Shown here in pieces: positions 61,901 through 64,000 of a DNA stretch of 64,000 nt (position 1 is its first letter; each line of letters opens with the position of its first letter). Made by a program: the position numbers and the translations under genes. This DNA is from Pycnococcus provasolii (Eukaryota; Chlorophyta; Pseudoscourfieldiophyceae; Pseudoscourfieldiales; Pycnococcaceae): NCBI GenBank assembly GCA_938743325.2, contig OW568880.1, forward strand, positions 496,001 to 560,000, read 5' to 3'. The notes beneath the pieces were generated by a model. That model searched no databases and was not told the origin of the DNA. It saw only the letters and a program-made list of their open reading frames with translations.

Positions 61901-63211
61901 ATGCATGGCATTGGCCGGACAGTGTCCTCATCGGTTTCATTTTCGTTTTCGGTTTCTTTTCCACCTTTTGTGGTTTTTCTTTTACCTTCAGTTTTACCTT
62001 ACACGTGCAGCACCTTCGCCTGTTCGGCGTGGGTGGTGTGTGGCTTAACCCCTAATTCAGGTGGTTAACGCCGAACGAGGCTCTTGACCCCTAAGACCCC
62101 CGGGGAAGTCCCCGGGGATAGCCGCCTTAGGAACGGTTGTCTTTGTTTCCCTTTACGTGTAACTCTTACCTTTTTCCGGTTTACCTTAAGTACTCCTTCG
62201 TAAGTGTACGCGCGGCAGAGCGTACCGCGGCAACTCAAGGCGCCACCTGCCACACCGACTCTCGCAGGGGTGGATTTCCCTGCGCTGAAGGAGGCGAAAG
62301 ATATCAGGGTACGTCTCACACTGTTCTCTTGTCTTTTTATTCCTTGCTTTTTGTTTGTTCTTCCACAATAAATCGTATCACTCACTGGATGTGAAATTCA
62401 CTCACTCACTCTTCCTTACAAAACTTCAACACAAACAAAACAACAGATCTTGGGCAATCCTGAACTCGTCGACGTCAAGCTCTCTGACTTGACGACAGTG
62501 ACCAGAACCTTCCAGGTACGTGACAACCCGTCATCAAATGGATTCATCGTGACCACAACAACAACAACACCAAAACTTACAGTACCACCATTCAATACAA
62601 ACAAAACAACAACAGATCGTCAACAACGAGAACCTCGTCGGCATCAGCATTCCTGTGCTGGAGACATCGAGTTCTAATTTTCAGGTACGCAACGAGTGAC
62701 AACAACCTGTCATCGCCGCCGACCCCCCCACACCCATCTATTATTTGTTTTGCTTCTCCGATGTCTACTATCTACCTCCTTTCATCTTTTCCCACACAGC
62801 ACATACATTCATCGTCACAACAACACCAAACTCACCTCCTACCCTCCATCCTTTTTCCCTCTGACAATCTATCCTCCTCCAACTTTACAGGTTTACCGCA
62901 ATCCCGCTCTCCAGACACTCTGCGCACCCAACCTTAGAGATGGAGGTTCTGGTGGTGACTTTGACGGCGTGTGCATCGGCGACGAAAACGACCAACCATC
63001 GCTCGACGCGGACCTTAGTTCGTTGGTGACTGGAACGTTCACCTCTGGGATTGCGTTTTGCTATGGAGGAGGAACCCAGCCTCCGCTGGAAGCCGACAAC
63101 ATCTGCGGAGTGGATGGCGGTCTCTTCACCACAGCAGGATGCTCGGTGACGTCAAAAGTCTGCAAAAAACCCAAAAAGAAAACCAAAAAGGGAAAAAAAA
63201 ACACGCCTTAA
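57773..63211 (+). CDS. Secreted surface protein with one LRR per exon, split by a copia insertion
   Basis: Exons, all joined in phase 0: 57773-59221; 59425-59505; one 66-base exon now split as 59620-59636 plus 62260-62308; 62447-62515; 62616-62684; 62891-63211. Donors are GTACG(T/C); acceptors end CAG or TAG. The protein has a signal peptide (SAVLVALLAVVVMLSAVSG), a Tyr/Lys/Ser-rich repeat segment (DSGYDSGYSKYGSGYSKY), a Cys-containing domain and a Thr/Ala mucin-like linker coded by ACA repeats. Repeats of about 22-27 residues follow (ISDNPTLAGVDFPAL; ILGNPELVDVKLSDL; IVNNENLVGISIPVL; VYRNPALQTLCAPNL). These look like receptor-L-domain leucine-rich repeats. The tail is Lys-rich. An adhesive or cell-wall role is inferred. 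The LTR element interrupts a coding exon, so this copy is probably not expressed as full-length protein. Confidence 0.75.
58794..58913 (+). repeat. ACA/GCA triplet tract coding a Thr/Ala linker
   Basis: About 40 triplets, mostly ACA with GCA clusters, encode a Thr-rich stretch likely to be O-glycosylated. Its length is probably variable between strains. Confidence 0.9.
59637..59852 (+). repeat. 5' LTR of the copia element
   Basis: 216 bp, starting TGTGGCTTAACC and ending CTGCCACA; it contains the short palindrome CCCCGGGGAAGTCCCCGGGG. Confidence 0.93.
60010..61815 (+). other. copia RT-RNase H region of the element
   Basis: This single 601-codon open frame has copia signatures: KARLVAQGFTQIFGVDF, FDVRAAYLHSYLTETIYMKP, KSLYGLRQSGHNW and, in RNase H, SGEAETVAGATAVTHLLYWK with the closing PSDALTKPL. 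Confidence 0.9.
62039..62254 (+). repeat. 3' LTR of the copia element
   Basis: 216 bp, identical by eye to 59637-59852; followed directly by CCGAC. Confidence 0.93.
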
Positions 63212-64000
63212 AAAAACACGACCGACGACCGACGTGAGGATGGAGATAATAATCCGCTGACGACGAATAGTAGTACTTAGTCAGCAATTTTTGACCAGTT
63301 TTGCCGTCCTCATCCACTACTACTGAGCATTCCGTCACTCTTCGGCGGTTGGCAGGGTGGGATTGAAGTGATCACTCTTCGCCTCTTTGGCGGCTGGCAG
63401 GGTGGGTTTGAGTGACGTCACTCTTCTTTAGTTATGGAATCCTATTTCTACCTCCCCCCCTCCTCCGTCCCCCTCCCTCCCCTCTTCCGGAAAACTGCGA
63501 AGCCTTCCGGAATTTCGACATTTCACCAAGTGCTCCAATCAAAATGGAACTCTTCAAAATGGCAACTGGTCAACTGGATTTTCTCCCTGCAAGCTTCGAA
63601 TCTACCAGGCTAACAGGTGGTTGATTTTGTAGCAAAGAAGATACTCTCCAAACCTCTCCACTTTTTTTTAAGACTCTCCATGTACTTCCTACAGACAAGG
63701 CGCCACCGAGAACACACTCGAGAATAAACTGGGACATATATTTTTGGGGACGAGTGTTTCCTCTCGCGGGTAGGACGGTAGGACGGTAGTCGATTCATTT
63801 TGACCAGTGTGCCGAATGGGTAGTACTATGGGCTATCAAGGGCGAAGCTCCTGGGATAGTCTATGAAGGGAGGAAGTGCCGTGATTTCAGTGCCGTGATG
63901 AAGTGCCGTGAGTTCAGTGCCGTGATGAAGTGCCGTGATGAAGAGCCATACCGGGTAAAGTTAACGTGAGTGACGTGCCGTGATTTTTTCATTTGACCCA
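63212..64000. other. 3' flank with two families of short repeats
   Basis: At 63334-63427 a TCACTCTTC...GGCGG(T/C)TGGCAGGGTGGG unit occurs twice plus a partial third. At 63875-63941 the decamer AGTGCCGTGA occurs five times with 13-14-base spacing, and a GTGCCGTGA recurs near 63974. GTAGGACG repeats lie near 63770-63790. No gene is supported up to the window edge. Confidence 0.6.

Larger units (their letters stand above)
59637..62254 (+). mobile_element. Young short Ty1/copia LTR retrotransposon
   Basis: It has two 216-bp LTRs (59637-59852 and 62039-62254), each TG...CA and identical by eye, flanked by the 5-bp target duplication CCGAC (59632-59636 and 62255-62259). One internal frame (60010-61815) encodes copia reverse transcriptase and RNase H. 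The internal part is only 2.2 kb, and gag, protease and integrase parts are not recognisable, so it likely depends on a full-length relative. Apparently identical LTRs indicate a very recent insertion. It looks whole as this short form. It sits in an exon of the LRR surface-protein gene, in the same orientation. Confidence 0.93.

Noticed and set aside
1-64000. CRISPR arrays, rRNA or tRNA genes, operons
   Set aside because: None seen. The tandem arrays have no unique spacers, and the genes are monocistronic eukaryotic units with spliceosomal introns.

Overview
This window is nuclear DNA from a compact, gene-dense green alga, most likely a prasinophyte-type chlorophyte. The evidence is a PsbP-family protein with a transit peptide plus twin-arginine lumen signal, a second plastid-targeted membrane protein, a CBM20 alpha-amylase, a flagellar-type EF-hand protein, mostly intronless GC-rich genes, and short introns (about 74 to 460 nt). 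I cannot name the genus. TTAGGG/CCCTAA arrays recur just upstream of genes rather than marking a chromosome end.

Layout. 1-9 kb: the tail of an upstream gene, NAD(P)H-hydrate epimerase, an importin-9-like karyopherin (convergent with the epimerase, 21 nt between stops), an MsrA-like protein without the usual catalytic Cys, adenine phosphoribosyltransferase, and a gp78/AMFR-like RING-CUE ubiquitin ligase. 9-16.4 kb: a cyclic-nucleotide-binding cation channel, an importin-alpha-like relic, a perfect palindrome, a plastid membrane protein, and two divergent small spliced secreted proteins. 16.5-31 kb: a large multipass membrane protein, a cytochrome b5 reductase-like enzyme, an RPA1-like fragment, and the 2,886-residue RME-8/GRV2 J-domain endosomal protein. 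31-45 kb: a PB1 protein, a small Cys-containing protein, a spliced secreted DUF1254/DUF1214 protein, a PsbP-family lumen protein, a monoglyceride-lipase-like hydrolase, an unresolved gene-like stretch, a low-complexity protein, and a membrane-anchored GH36 enzyme. 44.7-46 kb: a giant GC-rich hairpin, a G19 run and a Ty1/copia fossil. 47-57 kb: the EF-hand protein, a BAR-like protein, a RING protein with an eIF4E-binding-like motif and an 11-copy minisatellite upstream, CBM20-GH13 amylase, a spliced secreted protein, and a Pro-rich protein. 57.7-63.2 kb: a cell-surface gene in which successive phase-0 exons each encode one leucine-rich (receptor-L-like) repeat. A young 2.6-kb Ty1/copia element with apparently identical 216-bp LTRs and a CCGAC target duplication sits inside one of these exons.

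The genes do not form one pathway. They are mainly housekeeping (nuclear import, purine salvage, NAD(P)HX repair, endosomal sorting, ERAD) mixed with accessory secreted and cell-surface genes. The accessory genes carry the introns, low-complexity tracts and mobile DNA. The most distinctive items are the LRR-per-exon gene split by a recent retroelement, the RING protein with an eIF4E-binding-like motif, the large hairpin, and the 45-bp duplication that brackets the importin gene.
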